Below, one piece after another: positions 49,094-61,382 of a DNA stretch of 64,000 nucleotides. Source of the stretch: Pisaster brevispinus. Lineage: Eukaryota > Echinodermata > Asteroidea > Forcipulatida > Asteriidae. Made by a program: the position numbers and the translations under genes. The notes under the pieces are model-generated. The model searched no databases. It had not been told where the DNA came from and worked only from the letters and a program-made list of their open reading frames with translations. Each line of letters starts with the position of its first letter. Within the stretch, counting starts at the first letter, position 1. The DNA is taken from positions 3,348,001-3,412,000 of the forward strand of contig JAMKCF010000009.1 in assembly GCA_023634235.1 (NCBI GenBank), in the 5' to 3' direction.

Positions 49094-49399
49094 CAGGGTT
49101 CTCCCCAGGTTTTTCCAAAACTGTGGGGCATTCTGGCCATTTTTTTAAAAATATGCTTGGCCAAAGCACGCTAAATTGAAACATCTTCGGAATGTTTTCT
49201 ACTTTGTATTTATCTAGGTTTTAAAACTATACTGTGCAATCTGGAGCATTCTTTATGGTTTTCTCCACATTTTTTTGAGAATTTTTTTGTTTTTTATTCA
49301 CTATTATTTTGTGTGTGTATTGGCTGAAGTTTGTGTGTATCGGCATGCAATTTGTGTGTATCGGCCCAATACGCTAGCTTGTACATGGGGAGAACCCTG
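49094..49399. mobile_element. hAT-like MITE with CAGGGTTCTCCCC termini, copy 1
   Basis: CAGGGTTCTCCCC at the left is an inverted copy of GGGGAGAACCCTG at the right. The interior has AAAACTGTGGGGCATTCTGG and three TGTGTGTATYGG words. A related, more decayed copy is at 62902-63153. The CAGGG terminus is common in hAT elements; superfamily assignment is tentative. Confidence 0.78.
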
Positions 49400-50163
49400 C
49401 TTTTGGTGACAGCTTTACTTCTCTCAGGAAAATTTCAAGGTTTTGAGGAAAAACATTTAACCAGGAAAGATCCTGAGAAATCACACTATGATTAAATATT
49501 GATACACTGGGATGATTAGACTCACTGTCAGAACCATAATACACATCATGGAGTTTCTTACTGTGCAGAGGTACATAAATATTGGTTCATTTAAAAACAA
49601 AAAATACAGAAATACATGCCCTGTAAGAGGAAAAATAGTAACACTTCCTTAAAGTATAGCACTGAGCCTAATAATGCCGAGTCACTGTTCAATCATAACA
49701 GCACACAGTTTTGTGCACAGGTGCTAATAAAGGGATGCTTAACTTTTTATCTTAGCAGTTATAGTATACTGTTAATCCTTTAATAGCCTACTGAATAGTA
49801 AATAAACAGCCTTGAACACCCTGCAACTTTGCCTCCACAGAGGTCCAAGTATACCGCATAGTGTATATCACTCTGTATCACTATGGAACATTATCACAAT
49901 CTCTACCATTATTAAGTATCGTGTTTACCTTTATTCCCATGGAGGAATAGCGTTTATTTTATTCCTCCATGAATTCTATAATTATAAATACAGAGTAGGT
50001 GAAATACTAGCCTGCGCAAGAATTGAGATCCGCACTCCTTGCAGGTTTTGTGTCACAATCTATTAATTTTTTTGATAGAATGACCAAAGAGAAAGGACAG
50101 AGCAACGGTAATAAAAAAAGCTCTACAATACAAGTTGACAGTTTACTGAGTAGGCTTGAAAGT

Positions 50164-50264
50164 AGTTGTGATAATTGTAACCCTCTATCCTCCTGACATT
50201 CGGTCACAGACTGGGCGACCATTGTAAGGATGGAGGGTTGCAATTATCGCAACTCAACTTGAGA
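50164..50264. mobile_element. Foldback element, about 100 bp
   Basis: The left arm AGTTGTGATAATTGTAACCC pairs with the right arm GGGTTGCAATTATCGCAACT. CTCTATCCTCC and GGATGGAG extend the pairing. A partial copy is at 12464-12535. Confidence 0.72.
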
Positions 50265-51451
50265 CAGGTAGTCCGTTGAGACATAGGTCATCCGTTCAAA
50301 CTATTGTGCAGTCTGATTCGTTAAACCATGGTTAGACTGCAAGACATTCGACAGGACAACTATCGACGGTTTACCTATTCATATTGTAGACTTGTTTGAC
50401 CATCATACTGAGCAAGGTTTGACAAGTGACATCCTCTTCCAACCCATAACCCCCCCCCCTTGTTCTAAAGTAGTACTACTTACACTGGACTAGTCTAACT
50501 AACTATTAATTCATGAATTACTAGCAGAACTGAGGACGCTCACTATCGAAGCCCTGGGGAGTGGTAGGACGGCAGTGTCCGACCTGGGCTAACTATCATA
50601 CCTAGTTTTCTAATTCTATTCTAGTAATTTAGTATTTGGTAATGTGCAGTGGAGACAGTCCTTGTGTATATTAACATTAAAACAATGCAGTGTTTATACA
50701 ACTTGGAACTACAAACAATATCGAATCGACCGTCTCCACACCACGAAACATTAATTGAAAAGGTTTAGGCAACAAACAGGCCTTCCACTTTAATGGAAAA
50801 TTGAACAAAGTTGTTACCTTCTTAAGTTCGTCTTAAGTTCGTCAGCCTTGAGTTGAATCTTCACTGCCGCAGTCTTGTGTTTCTAAATTCTACACGGGTG
50901 ATACAGCGCACGTTTGAGAGCTTGCTGAGAACCGACAGCCAGCCAGCTGGATCATGGAGGTAGTGGCTGGATGAACTCTAGTTGTGTGGTGGTGTGATGG
51001 AGGTGTGTATTTGTTTACTTTGTTTTTTAGAAGTGCCCCACTTACATAACTTGATAAATCCCGATAAATATCACTATCCCAGACCCAGTGTAAGCCCAGC
51101 ACACCACGACCGACCGATATGGTGATGTATGCAATAAATGAATGACGTATTGTGTTTAACATAGTCGGGTGCGCTGTTAACTTTCTGTACAAAAAAAGTG
51201 CATGACGTTCAGTTGAAAACCAACTCATTTGTAACGCACTTACAAGGCCATGTGTCGCAACAAACAGACGGCGCAGTCTGTCAATCATTCACTTTAAAGC
51301 AAATACTTACTCAACTGATCCTTTGTTAAGCAGGTTCACAATCGGGTTATAACTGTTGTCATAAGGCTAGATCTGTCCAGATACAAATCCAGTTTATTCT
51401 GGTTATTCTAAAATTAGGTGTTTTTTATTTGTCAGATAATATTTCACAGTT

Positions 51452-51592
51452 GGTTCAACCATGGAGGTATAATTGTTCAACCAAAGAGCAAGGTGAAGAG
51501 ATGGTTCATCTGTCCTTTCTATATGGTCCAACATGGTCCAACCTCCATGGTCCAACCATAGAGAAAGGACCATAGATGGTCCAACCATGGTT
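51452..51592. repeat. CCATGGTTC/TGGTCCAACC repeat cluster
   Basis: Repeats of GGTCCAACC, CAACCATGG and CTCCATGGTCC occur in both orientations over 140 bp. It is the third CCATGG-rich low-complexity locus of the window and is noncoding. Confidence 0.6.
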
Positions 51593-53426
51593 CTTAAGGA
51601 GCGGGTTGGTATTATTATTAAAAGAGATAAATAAACGTTGGCTATTAAAGCTATTGGGCAGCACTCTTGCCTTGTAAACTATTTAGTGAAAGTAACAGAA
51701 TGGGTGTGTGAGTAAGTAAAGTAACTTGTTTTTTGAAGAGAGAGCTAAGGCTTGTTACTGTGTGATGTACTTATTAGCTGTTTGCTACTGCCAGACACAG
51801 AAAGGGAGGCTATTATGTAAAAATTGTCCTTAAGACTAGAGATTATACCATTATATTGCTTGCCGTCTGTCATCAAAACTGGAACTGGGACTGATTGGAC
51901 GAACAGCTAGAGTTTTAACAAGTATGCGTAAACCAAGGTTGAATGCACCCGAAGTTATGTAGCAGAACTAACAAAGGGAACACTGGGCTACTACATATGG
52001 ATATGGTGAACCATATGGAAGTCTTTTATGTTCTAATTCCTTTAAACAAACAAAATCTTTAACAACACTGGACAAACACTGGAGTGACTGGACCCTCAAA
52101 TGCAGGTGACGACTGAAAAAAAACCTACTACTATTGGAGCTCAAGTCCTAGGGTGATCAGGCATGCTTATAATAAATATTTTGCTAGAACATAAATTGTT
52201 TTGTTTGTTTAACAAGTCAGTGTAAATGAGATCAATAAATTTGTATCCAGCTGGAAAATTCAAAAGCCTTTGCATTTTGAGGAAATTGTAAACATTGAGG
52301 ACATAGCTTCTGAATATGAAGCAAATTTGTACTTTGCAGATGCTTGTGCACATACACTATTTATTTTTTAGGGCACAACAAACTTGGTGAAAAATCACAT
52401 GATGGGCGTAGTCATGTACAACTGCCCCATGTGCCAGCCAGCACACATGGACCTGATATACAAGATCTGTTAGCTATACAATGAGATTAAAGCCTGATTG
52501 TAGATTTACGTTTTCTGACACTGAGGTCAGTCAGTTTGTGCGTAGCGAAAATGTTTGAACTTTAATCTTTAGAAAAAGGGTCAAAAGTATAAAATGCTGC
52601 ATGAGTAACGCTTTCTGTTGGTCTGGTGATCCAAGTTCAACAGATTTGGAAAAATGCCAAGAATTTCTGCAACTTTTTTAAGGACTATTTAATCAGAAAT
52701 GCAACTTTGTCGATTGACAAAAAAGAAAAAAACTGCCAAGGACAGCAAACTTTGCACAATGTTTTTCTATCTACCATTAAATCGAGGTGGACTTTTGAGA
52801 AAAGATTGACCGAACACAAAAAAACAGCACAGACCATCTGAAAAAAAGCTGTCAGAATTGTTAAACATAGGTTGTTCTGAATGGGCCCTAAGTATTAAAG
52901 CTTTTTATTGGAGTTCATTTCACACAAAAGACTTACCAATACTTAGCCCCGGTAGGTATTTATATATTTCTCAAGGCTTTTAATACAGATATTGTTTGAC
53001 CCCAGCATTCACCATGTTCACCTCGTTGATGGGCCTTTTTTATAAACACAATTAAAATGCAAATGATACTCTCAAACAAAATATCCAAAGTTCATAACTT
53101 AGGATAAACTCACATACATGAAACATTTTGTGATGGAGAACATACTCTGAGCATTTTCTGAGGTGATACAGTGAGTATACACAGCGATTTCCTACAATAA
53201 CCTTATCAAAATTAGACGACTTGAATACAATTTTTCCACTCACATTTTCACTTATGAAAGGTTGAATACCAACCAAGTCTGAGCACATTGTCTCAAAAGG
53301 AACAAAGTAAGGTCAAGTTGTAAATAAAACTGCAATCAATAAATCATGACTTTCAGAACCCACATTAGTAGTTTCAATGTCAGTATTTTTTTATTTTTGT
53401 TTGGGGGGGGGGGGTTAGATTTGGTA

Positions 53427-55221
53427 TCAAAAGCCGTTGTTAGCCAACCACGTCTTGACTGCTTCTCGGAACATTCCTTTGTACCTGACCTGTCGCGTGA
53501 CCTCATTGACCCTCATGGGTATGGGGCATCCCTCTATGGCCTCAAGATGTGTCTTGAGGTCATCCCCAAATGCCTGTAAAACAACAAAATAATAAAATAA
53601 ATGAAAAACCCCTAATTAATAATAACACGGTGTGTATAAAAAACATGTGCAAAGTCTAAAAGTGCTGAACGAAAAAGAATACATTACATTTACAATAACA
53701 TCCTGACATATTTCTGGCAGAGGCAAAAATAGGTACCCTTTTTGTGTGGGCACAAGGGGGGCAGACACTTTTGGCCAATTAAAACTGTAATTTCAGTTTG
53801 CATTTTTCTAAAATATTACAATTTCTAGTTTTCCCTTGGGTATGTAAAGGTTTCCTTTGGGCCTAGAGGGCTTCTACCCTTCTGTTTGAGAAGGAGTTGT
53901 GTTCACTACAACAAACATACTTATTAATATTCAAACATACTGCTTAAGACAATACAATTATGTAACTATGGGGATAGACTCTCATGCTGTATGGTAGGGT
54001 TTTAAACAAGCTCTTTTTCAGGGCTCTTGTTATGCTCATTGATGTTTATAATTTGTTTATAAGATAATATGACACTGAGGTTAAAATAGCTAAATTGGGT
54101 AAAATACAATTTTTTTTTTAACATTGAAATTACTGCATTAAAGTTCATAAAATGCATTATGGGAAAGCTCCATTAAAGAATTTCTGAGTTTTGGCCACAC
54201 CCATTAGGTGTGTTTACATTCAATTACTTTAACAGGTCATTAAACTTAAAGGATGAGCAGTTAATCTGCCTGGGGCAGTCAGCAGCCCTACTGGTTTTTG
54301 AATGATGCACTTATGTCCACTCTTTGGAAAAGCAATTACATGGAGATAACAGGTGTGAGCTGTCGGATGAAAAGGCTGTTTCATTTGAGCCTCTTTCTTT
54401 AATGGAGCTTTTAATTTTTAATCTCAAAGGTCCAGATTTCAAATGGAGACAGAGGGGGAGGGGCACCCTAACATCATCTTTTTCAAAAATGAATTTGAAT
54501 GCGGAATATATTCTCTTCCAACTAACAACATTTGTCCCAAAATACTTAAACTGTCAAAAGCTTACCCAAATATCTCCCTCTACATTCTTGACAACTGTAA
54601 GTTGCTGAGTTTCACCGTATTTTAATTCCATGAAGACTGGTATACTGTGGTATCTGGTTCTGCGCACACTGTAAGGTGTTCCTAGCACAGCGCCTAAGCA
54701 GGGTTAGATTTGAATAGATAATATCAAGAACTCATTTAATCCATTATAAAGACCAGAGCCGTCACAAACAGTCATAAGATTTGACATGAACCACTCAACC
54801 AAAAAGGTTGTAGTATATAGGTCATGCCCTGAATTTTTATTTTCAAACATTTCTCATGTTAGCATAAATAGTATCTACATTTCTGAGAAAACAGAACAAG
54901 CTGTTGCAATCTGCGCTTTATAAGAACTGCATATTCATAATATTGTTGCTAACCTTTTGCAGGAGACCAGCCTGAAGGCGTTGGGTACTTTTCATGAACA
55001 GGTGGAGTTGGAGGCTCTAGTGATGGAATCAACCTCTCCACAAATTGGAAATCTTCTTTGGATTCAATGAAGCCAGTCTTAGGCTGTGATTCATCAATGG
55101 TGTCTTTTTTGTGGTAGAAACTAGGAGGGAAGCTGTCTTGTCTCCGACAGCTGGTCGAAAAACTCCTAGCCGTCTGTGATGAGTGGACACATTGACTCTG
55201 TGGACAAGACAAAATGTACAA
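53427..55221 (-). CDS. MRPL49: Mitochondrial large ribosomal subunit protein mL49
   Basis: Component of the mitochondrial 39S subunit. Exons in transcript order: 55221 (or 55197)-54954, 54693-54566, 53573-53427. With the ATG at 55221 the product is 180 aa (human 166). Family blocks are FQFVERLIPSLEPPTPPVHE followed by KYPTPSGW, then PYSVRRTRYHSIPVFMELKY, TVVKNVEGDIW, and the C-terminal VNEVTRQVRYKGMF ... WLANNGF. The first 30 residues are rich in Ser and Arg (TARSFSTS), as in a mitochondrial presequence. However, TTGTCTTGTCCACAG just before 55197 looks like a good acceptor, so a separate upstream first exon may supply the real N-terminus. The middle exon has two in-frame acceptors 12 nt apart (54693 or 54681). 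The longer form matches the human spacing. Confidence 0.9.
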
Positions 55222-55899
55222 GTTAGATCATACAATTTACACTGAACACGATAAAGAGTTAACAAAATGTGATGAAGGCAAGAATTTCACTATGGCCATT
55301 GTTATACTTGCTTTTTTAATGTTACACAAAACTGTTTTTTTTTAAAAGAGATTTAACACTGTCTATTAAAACAAGTGATTGTCAGCTCTGTGAATCTTCA
55401 TAAAATTACCCAAAACGAGCTTGCATTGCACAAAATCATTTTAATGTACTCTCCCCAATAAGGCAATTGTATTGAAGTGACAACTGTGGGAAAATTTCAG
55501 CCCAAAAAACCCCATGAATTTCTATTTGAAAGATCTTCACACTTCCTGACGTGGGGCTAGGGGCAAGGAGAGGAGGGAGTCCAGCATATTAACATATTTA
55601 AGGGGCTAAAGAGAGTGAAACCACAGTGAGAGTTCTGTTTGCACACAAATCATTATTATTATTAAAAACTAATTTAGAAAGCCTGACTGTCTGACTCTGT
55701 AGTGTAGTTACTACACAATGACTGCAGTGGCAGAGTAGTGGTAGTGATTCATCCGAGGGTCCTTTCTCTACCATTTCAGACTGAATTCAGTGCTATTCAC
55801 ATTCCAAGATAACCCCTCCCACCAACCGACCTGCAACACCCTTTTTGGGTGTAGGCAGAAGACCAGGCATGGATTTCCACAGCCAGGTACTCCTACGAA

Positions 55900-55937
55900 C
55901 ATGAGGTTTGTTCCGCTATAGTGGAACGAACCTCATG
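55900..55937. repeat. Near-perfect 38-bp palindrome
   Basis: CATGAGGTTTGTTCC on the left pairs with GGAACGAACCTCATG on the right with one mismatch and a short GCTATAGT centre. It lies 0.7 kb upstream of the MRPL49 coding start. It could be a cruciform or a protein-binding dyad; the function is unknown. Confidence 0.7.
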
Positions 55938-56450
55938 AGTAACAGCCAGGTAGCTAAATATATTTAGATAGCCAAGAAGTAGCTAAATCATTCATATTTT
56001 ATGTCATGTAATATGTAGAATAGCCGGGCTTAGCCCATGCCGATGAGCCGACCACCACCCCAGCCATTTGCCAGTCATAATATGAGCCAGGTACTACATT
56101 ACTACTACTATAGATAGCATGCAATAGCAATAGCATGAATGAATATGTAAACTGGGAAAGTGATCACGGTGTCATGTCATTAGGGGAATCTGTCCTCTGG
56201 AGATCTTCAGAATCTTCAGAAAAATTTTACTGCATGAAAACGCTTGGAGTAGCTTTCTAAACATGCAGTTTTTTCCCTTATGGGAAATTAACATGGGCTG
56301 AATGAGGTTGATTCAAAAGAGGGCGCTACCAGACGTTTGTACACCGTACGGACGGGGGACAGAATCTCCGGCCACAACGGCATCGATTAAATGACTAAAC
56401 TTTCGATTGAAAATATCTTATTGCTGAGAATCAATATTCGCTATACTCAC

Positions 56451-56583
56451 CCTCTTTAATGCTTGTAAATTTAAAGCTTTCTGGAGGATAAACTTTTGTG
56501 TTGATCTCATGCCGAGACTGAGTGCTTTCATGGGCAGCGCCATCTTTCACCTTTTCGAGGTTCATGTCACTTGGTGGCGCCAT
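56451..56583 (-). CDS. Possible first coding exon of an unidentified gene
   Basis: An ATG in good context (AACGATGG) opens a 44-residue hydrophilic frame. It begins MAPPSDMNLEKVKDG, includes HEINTKVYPPESFKFTSIKE, and ends at a strong donor (AAAGAGG before GTGAGT, phase 1). I do not recognise the family. It lies between the divergent MRPL49 and FAU genes. Joining it to the MRPL49 exon starting at 55197 puts that exon out of frame with a quick stop, so it is not the missing MRPL49 first exon by a simple splice. Its partner exons are not found. Confidence 0.35.
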
Positions 56584-57324
56584 CGTTATCGGTAAAAAGA
56601 AAAATCGTCGCATTTTAATACGCTGGTACTCTGCTGTTTTGCAGCGAAAAATAGCGCCCTCTCTTTATTTGCAACGTGATCTTGCACAACGTGAGGAAAT
56701 TTTACTCTTAAATTTCACTGTAATTCGTAATAATCTTTCACTTTTTCTTTTCGGATGTTTGGGTAACTTATCATTTGAATTGTCGCAGTAATACAACTGT
56801 AAGTTTTGGTGTCATGATTGTGTTGGAAATCACAAAAATATTGTGTTATAAAAACCTTGGAGGTAAAAAAAACGAACCACCAACCACCACACAGACAGTC
56901 CGTACACACACAGGCGGGCCGGGCAGCCAGGCAGCCATAAATTCTCCATAACGTGCAATGTGGTGCAATGGTGTTAAAAGCACATCGAATGATTTTTTTA
57001 AAATTCTGCCTGAAATTAATGCTGACGATTCTTAATCACTCTGATTACTCTTATCTGCCTCAGTGCCTAGCCTGGGTCTGGGTGGGATGTATGACTTGAC
57101 TTTAATTCACATTTTCGGTCTAAACAACGGCCTATTGTTATCGTAATGTTATTTTTTAGACTTTGCGGTGGTCTGGACTTTTGGTTAGTTAGATAGAGTA
57201 GACTAAATCGAGTTGACTAGAACTAGTTAGATTGGAAGTGGAAATTGAAAAATAAAATAATAACAAAACTAGTCAATAATAATGGTCATAAGACATGATG
57301 GGTAATAATTTGGCCACGTCTAGT

Positions 57325-57352
57325 CTATCTTTATAGTTTCTATAAGTACAAG
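57325..57352 (+). other. Probable noncoding first exon of FAU (3' end)
   Basis: CTATAAGTACAAG followed by GTAAGTCTG is a near-consensus donor 118 bp before the coding exon, whose acceptor is at 57461-57462 (GAAACAG). A noncoding first exon also occurs in vertebrate FAU. The 5' end of the exon is not determined. Confidence 0.5.
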
Positions 57353-57469
57353 GTAAGTCTGTAAGTGAGTCTTTCATAGTTGTTCATTGATGATTTTTTT
57401 GTGTGGATGTATTTAATGGTTAATCATGTGTATTTACTGAGTGTTACTTCTGTTTGAAACAGGATCAAG

Positions 57470-59446
57470 ATGCAACTGTTTGTCCGTGGCCAACAGAACC
57501 ACACCCTTGAGGTGCGCAGTGATGACTTAGTCAGTGATGTCAAGGTATTGTAAAACTGCAACAACATTTGTTGAAATTGTTTTTAAAAATTTACTAATTG
57601 CTTGGTCTGTTGGTTCAGTCTCACTTTATTGAGGTTTAGTTTACAGAGAAATAATGGGTAAGATGCTTCATTCGACTGCTAGTTTATTTTGACCTTATAA
57701 TATTCAGACAGTGGGCATGATTGATGGGGCCTAATGATTAATGAGCAAAGAAGTGACATCGTTTTCCCAATGAGAGGTTTTAATTGAGAAGATGAGAACC
57801 TTCTTGTCTAACCAGAGGATTGTGAAGGAGTACAGTGGACAATTTATGCTCTTGAAATCCTGGCCAAAGCAGTCTCAAATTTCATGATTGTCACTAAGAA
57901 AGATATGTACACTTGCACAACTTGGTACAGACGGGTTGGTGCCACACAAAGGACGCACAGTTCAATGTCTGGCAAAAATATTCAATGTTCCACTATAATT
58001 CGCTTTAAATAATGACTAAATTGTGTATGTTTTTTGTTGTCCATCGCGTGATACAGCTCCAGCTGGAGACCTTGACAGATATCTGTGTTGATGACCAGCT
58101 TCTGATGACCGGTGCCGAAGTGCTGTTGGATGACTTGTCCCTGTCACATTATGGCATCCCAGAACTGGCTACTCTGGACCTGTCGGTCCGCATGCTCGGA
58201 GGTACATCCCATTTGTCTTTCCCTCTCTAGTGACCTTTTATTGATAAACTCAGCTAATCTGGATAAATGTCAATTTCTAGAATGATGGTATATACAGGTT
58301 TTTATGTACTTGCTGTTGCCGTACTCTTGGGACCAGAGCTGTGTACTGAGAAAGTTGCAACATGGAGGGACCGGTTTTACTTTACGGCATTTTCAATCCA
58401 AATGCAGCACAACCCAATGTGCAGTCTAGTCTGGCACCCTGTGTGCGCACATGCATTTTTTGGACCGACAATGGCTTCTAATTGGAAGTTGTTGAAACTC
58501 TCTTAATACACAGCTCTACTTGGGACTACTCATTGGTTTATGGCAAACCTACATGGGGGATGTTATTCCTAAGTCAAAACACAGATGTACAGCCACATCT
58601 GACAATTCTTGGAAAAAAAGGAGTATTTGTGACATGCATCTCATCTGTGTACATCATTGTCCATTCTGTGCTAGGTATTTACATACAAATATGACATGTC
58701 CACACTTTGCAACTTTATTGGCACTAGTGGTGTACAACCACTTACATTAGCTGTTACATTTCAAAGTCTGGGGTAGCTCACTTTTTTGAACTTTTTTCTT
58801 TTAGGTAAGGTCCACGGCTCTCTGGCCCGTGCTGGAAAGGTGAAAGGTCAAACACCAAAGGTCAGTATTGTATTGTATTGTATTTAAGTGCTTGTACCAA
58901 TGACCAACGATTTTCAATTGCAGAAAGTAGTGAAGTGTTTGCCAACATTTAATTCAGAACAAATTGTGCCGTTTCACAGTTTCCAGAAACAAGTGAATAC
59001 ACATGTTTAAGCCTTACTCAGGGGTTCTATGCCGATACCAACAGCTGGCTGTAAACATAGTATCGACTGAAATTTGTCAATGAAAGGCCAATGTACAGTA
59101 ATCTATTTAGTCAATGTTTATTTGGTAAGGCATTGGACCATTCAAAGCCATTCACTGAATCTTGGCACGACTCAGTTTGTCACATCTTGAAACCAATCTG
59201 GCTTTGAGTGGTCAAGGAACTTGTATGAAAGCGGCGCAAAGACAAATGATGGGGCCGTGTTCATAGCTTGATTGGCTAGTGGATACCAAATTGATCATTG
59301 ACTTTGGTTTAATATGACAGGTTGACGTCGAGGAAAAGAAGAAGAAGAAGACGGGCCGTGCCAAGCGACGCATGTTGTACAATCGCCGCTTTGTCAATGT
59401 CGTGCCCACATTCGGAAAGCGCAGGGGACCCAACTCCAACTCCTAA
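57470..59446 (+). CDS. FAU: FAU: ubiquitin-like FUBI fused to ribosomal protein eS30
   Basis: Precursor cleaved after a Gly-Gly to release the ubiquitin-like FUBI and cytosolic 40S protein eS30. Exons: 57470-57544, 58057-58201, 58805-58860, 59321-59446. Phases and GT-AG borders agree; 133 aa, the same length as human. Residues 1-74 are the ubiquitin-like domain ([15 protein letters not shown] ... VRMLGG) and are strongly diverged from human. Residues 75-133 are eS30 ([18 protein letters not shown], then [20 protein letters not shown], then [18 protein letters not shown]) and nearly match human. The GG at 73-74 is intact. The coding start is 7 nt inside its exon. Strong conservation of one half and drift of the other is typical of this fusion. 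Confidence 0.97.
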
Positions 59447-59626
59447 ACGAATCACCGAGTCGTCAAATGATCACAAGGATTTCAGTTACATTAACATGTC
59501 GGTCAATCAATAAGTTTCAGCTTGCACTATAAAATGGATTGTCTTTTTCCATTAAGTTCCAATACATGTTGCGGACTTGTTCAATTTATCCAAATCCTCA
59601 TTGGTCTACTTATCGAGAGGAACTAG

Positions 59627-59697
59627 AATAAAATCAATTGTGATACTACACAGTGTTCAATGATGTGTTGTAGAGTGTGCACCGACTTGTGAATAAA
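59627..59697 (+). terminator. Two candidate poly(A) signals of FAU
   Basis: AATAAA occurs at 59627-59632 and again at 59692-59697, 181 and 246 nt after the FAU stop codon. Either would give a short 3' UTR, as expected for a ribosomal-protein gene. Confidence 0.5.
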
Positions 59698-60729
59698 TAT
59701 ACAAAATACAAAGATCCTTTGTGTCGAGTAGTTTGTGTAATTGACTGTTTGCATTATTGGGGCAGGGGTGGGGTAGTAAGAGTGCCACAAATGAGTTTGG
59801 GTGTGGGTAATCAGTATAGATAGTTCCCAAAATATTAGCGCAGCCGCACTTTTTACTAACCAATCGTGTAATGAGTTTCGTGAAATGTGCGCTTGCTGCA
59901 CGTCGTTCTCACGTGAAATGCATGACTGTGTTCCAAATTGCCTGTAAAGATGGCCGATTTACGTCATATTGCAACCTATCTATAAGTAAATGGCAAGATC
60001 AAAGAGACTCGAGGGCAATTTAATAGACGGTATTGTAAACAATAATCAACAAGGCATCAAGAGCATAATAAAATGGAAGACAACATTTATTAACAAAGAT
60101 GTTTTTTGGCTGTTGTTATACATTTAAGAAGGCACACTGTAAATTATAGAATGCAACTCTACCCACCACCAAAGCGCTGATTAAGGGTGCATCCATGGTT
60201 TCCCTTACACTTAAAGCTTTTTAAGCTGTCTAGTTTTGAAAACAAATTTCACAGAGTTGCTAAGATGGATGATCAAATTTGACAAGATTTTGACAATTTT
60301 CATGGTATTTCAGGCAGACAAATTAATGATAGTTGTGACCAGTAAATTATTTCTACGGAGTAAGCTTTTGGATTTGAAACTCCCTGTACACAATGTATAT
60401 TTTTTTGATAATTGCATAACTTTAGCATTTTTGTGTTTGATGAGACCATTTCACAACTTTCTTATGTTTTTATTTTAGGATATGAAAAGTTGGACAAACA
60501 TGGATAAACCCTTAAAACATCATATAAAGTAGCATGTTACACACTAAACCAGCATTGACCCAAGATATATAGAAGTACAGTATATTAATTAGTATGCTAA
60601 TAAATAGTCTTATAAAAAATATACACACTGTGATTGTAGTACTGAATAATAACTTGCACAATTTCATCATTGCCATCATGAGAAGAATTTGATGGCATTG
60701 AGGGAAAGTCCCTTTCTTCACATATTCTT

Positions 60730-61173
60730 GGTTTTTTGTCACTGTTTTTTACAGGCCAAATTGTCAACAAAGATACAATATAAGTCACTTGGGAAAGTTT
60801 CAGCTGAATACATTGTCTACTTGTTGAGAAAACGGCAAAAAAAACCACCAAAAAAACATTAAAAAACTCACAGTATTTTCATCATGAATGTGTAACCCAT
60901 CCGAATTTAGCGAGATTACAGCATGGAACCAACTGCATCTTTGGCCGAACTGAGGACAGCATTCAAATGGACACCACAAAAATTACCAAAAGTTGCCTAC
61001 AGGTGATCTTTAAAGATATACATTTTTTTGACATACTTTTTAAAAATTTCTAATCAACGGGGGCACTTTAGAAGAAAAAAAAATGTAGGCGCGATGCTAA
61101 CAAGTAGGCTTTTAAATAAAATTTCACAATTTCTTTCCAGGGTCATTAATACCAAAGAATGACCTACTTTTAA
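60730..61173. mobile_element. TTAA-bordered interspersed repeat, family 2, copy 3
   Basis: Shares GTTTCAGCTGAATACA, TACTTGTTGAGAAAACGGCA, CCAACTGCATCTTTGGC and CAAATGGACACCAC with the copies at 35990-36415 and 47781-48235. The right end AATGACCTACTTTTAA is an inverted relative of the TTAAAGGTAGGGT start of the other copies, with TTAA at 61170-61173. The left border is approximate. Confidence 0.7.
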
Positions 61174-61382
61174 GCAATCCTGAATTGCCTGGGTCTGACA
61201 CAATATTTTTTAGGGGACAGTGGGTCCTTAGAGTTGTACATCTTTGAAAACGTTAATTCTAATTGTTAATGAGTGCAAGGACGGAGCAGGTATAAGGGAT
61301 ACGTAATCATTCAAGGAAGGTATCGTGTCTGGCTGACTGATACTCTGCATCACCTTGAAAATGCTGGACAGCTCCTCATATA

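Larger units (their letters stand above)
48595..53426. other. Region between GNMT and MRPL49
   Basis: GNMT's 5' flank followed by intergenic DNA. No protein gene is recognised on either strand. It contains the hAT-like element, the foldback and the CCATGG cluster listed separately, plus C-runs near 50450. A good - strand donor (AAG before GTAACA near 50817) could mark a noncoding first exon of GNMT, but this cannot be confirmed. Confidence 0.45.

Noticed and set aside
50817..50890. Noncoding first exon of GNMT
   Set aside because: A good - strand donor is present, but no matching acceptor immediately upstream of the GNMT start codon could be identified with confidence.
57545..59320. snoRNA genes in FAU introns
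   Set aside because: Ribosomal-protein introns often host snoRNAs, but no C/D or H/ACA box set with terminal pairing could be seen.
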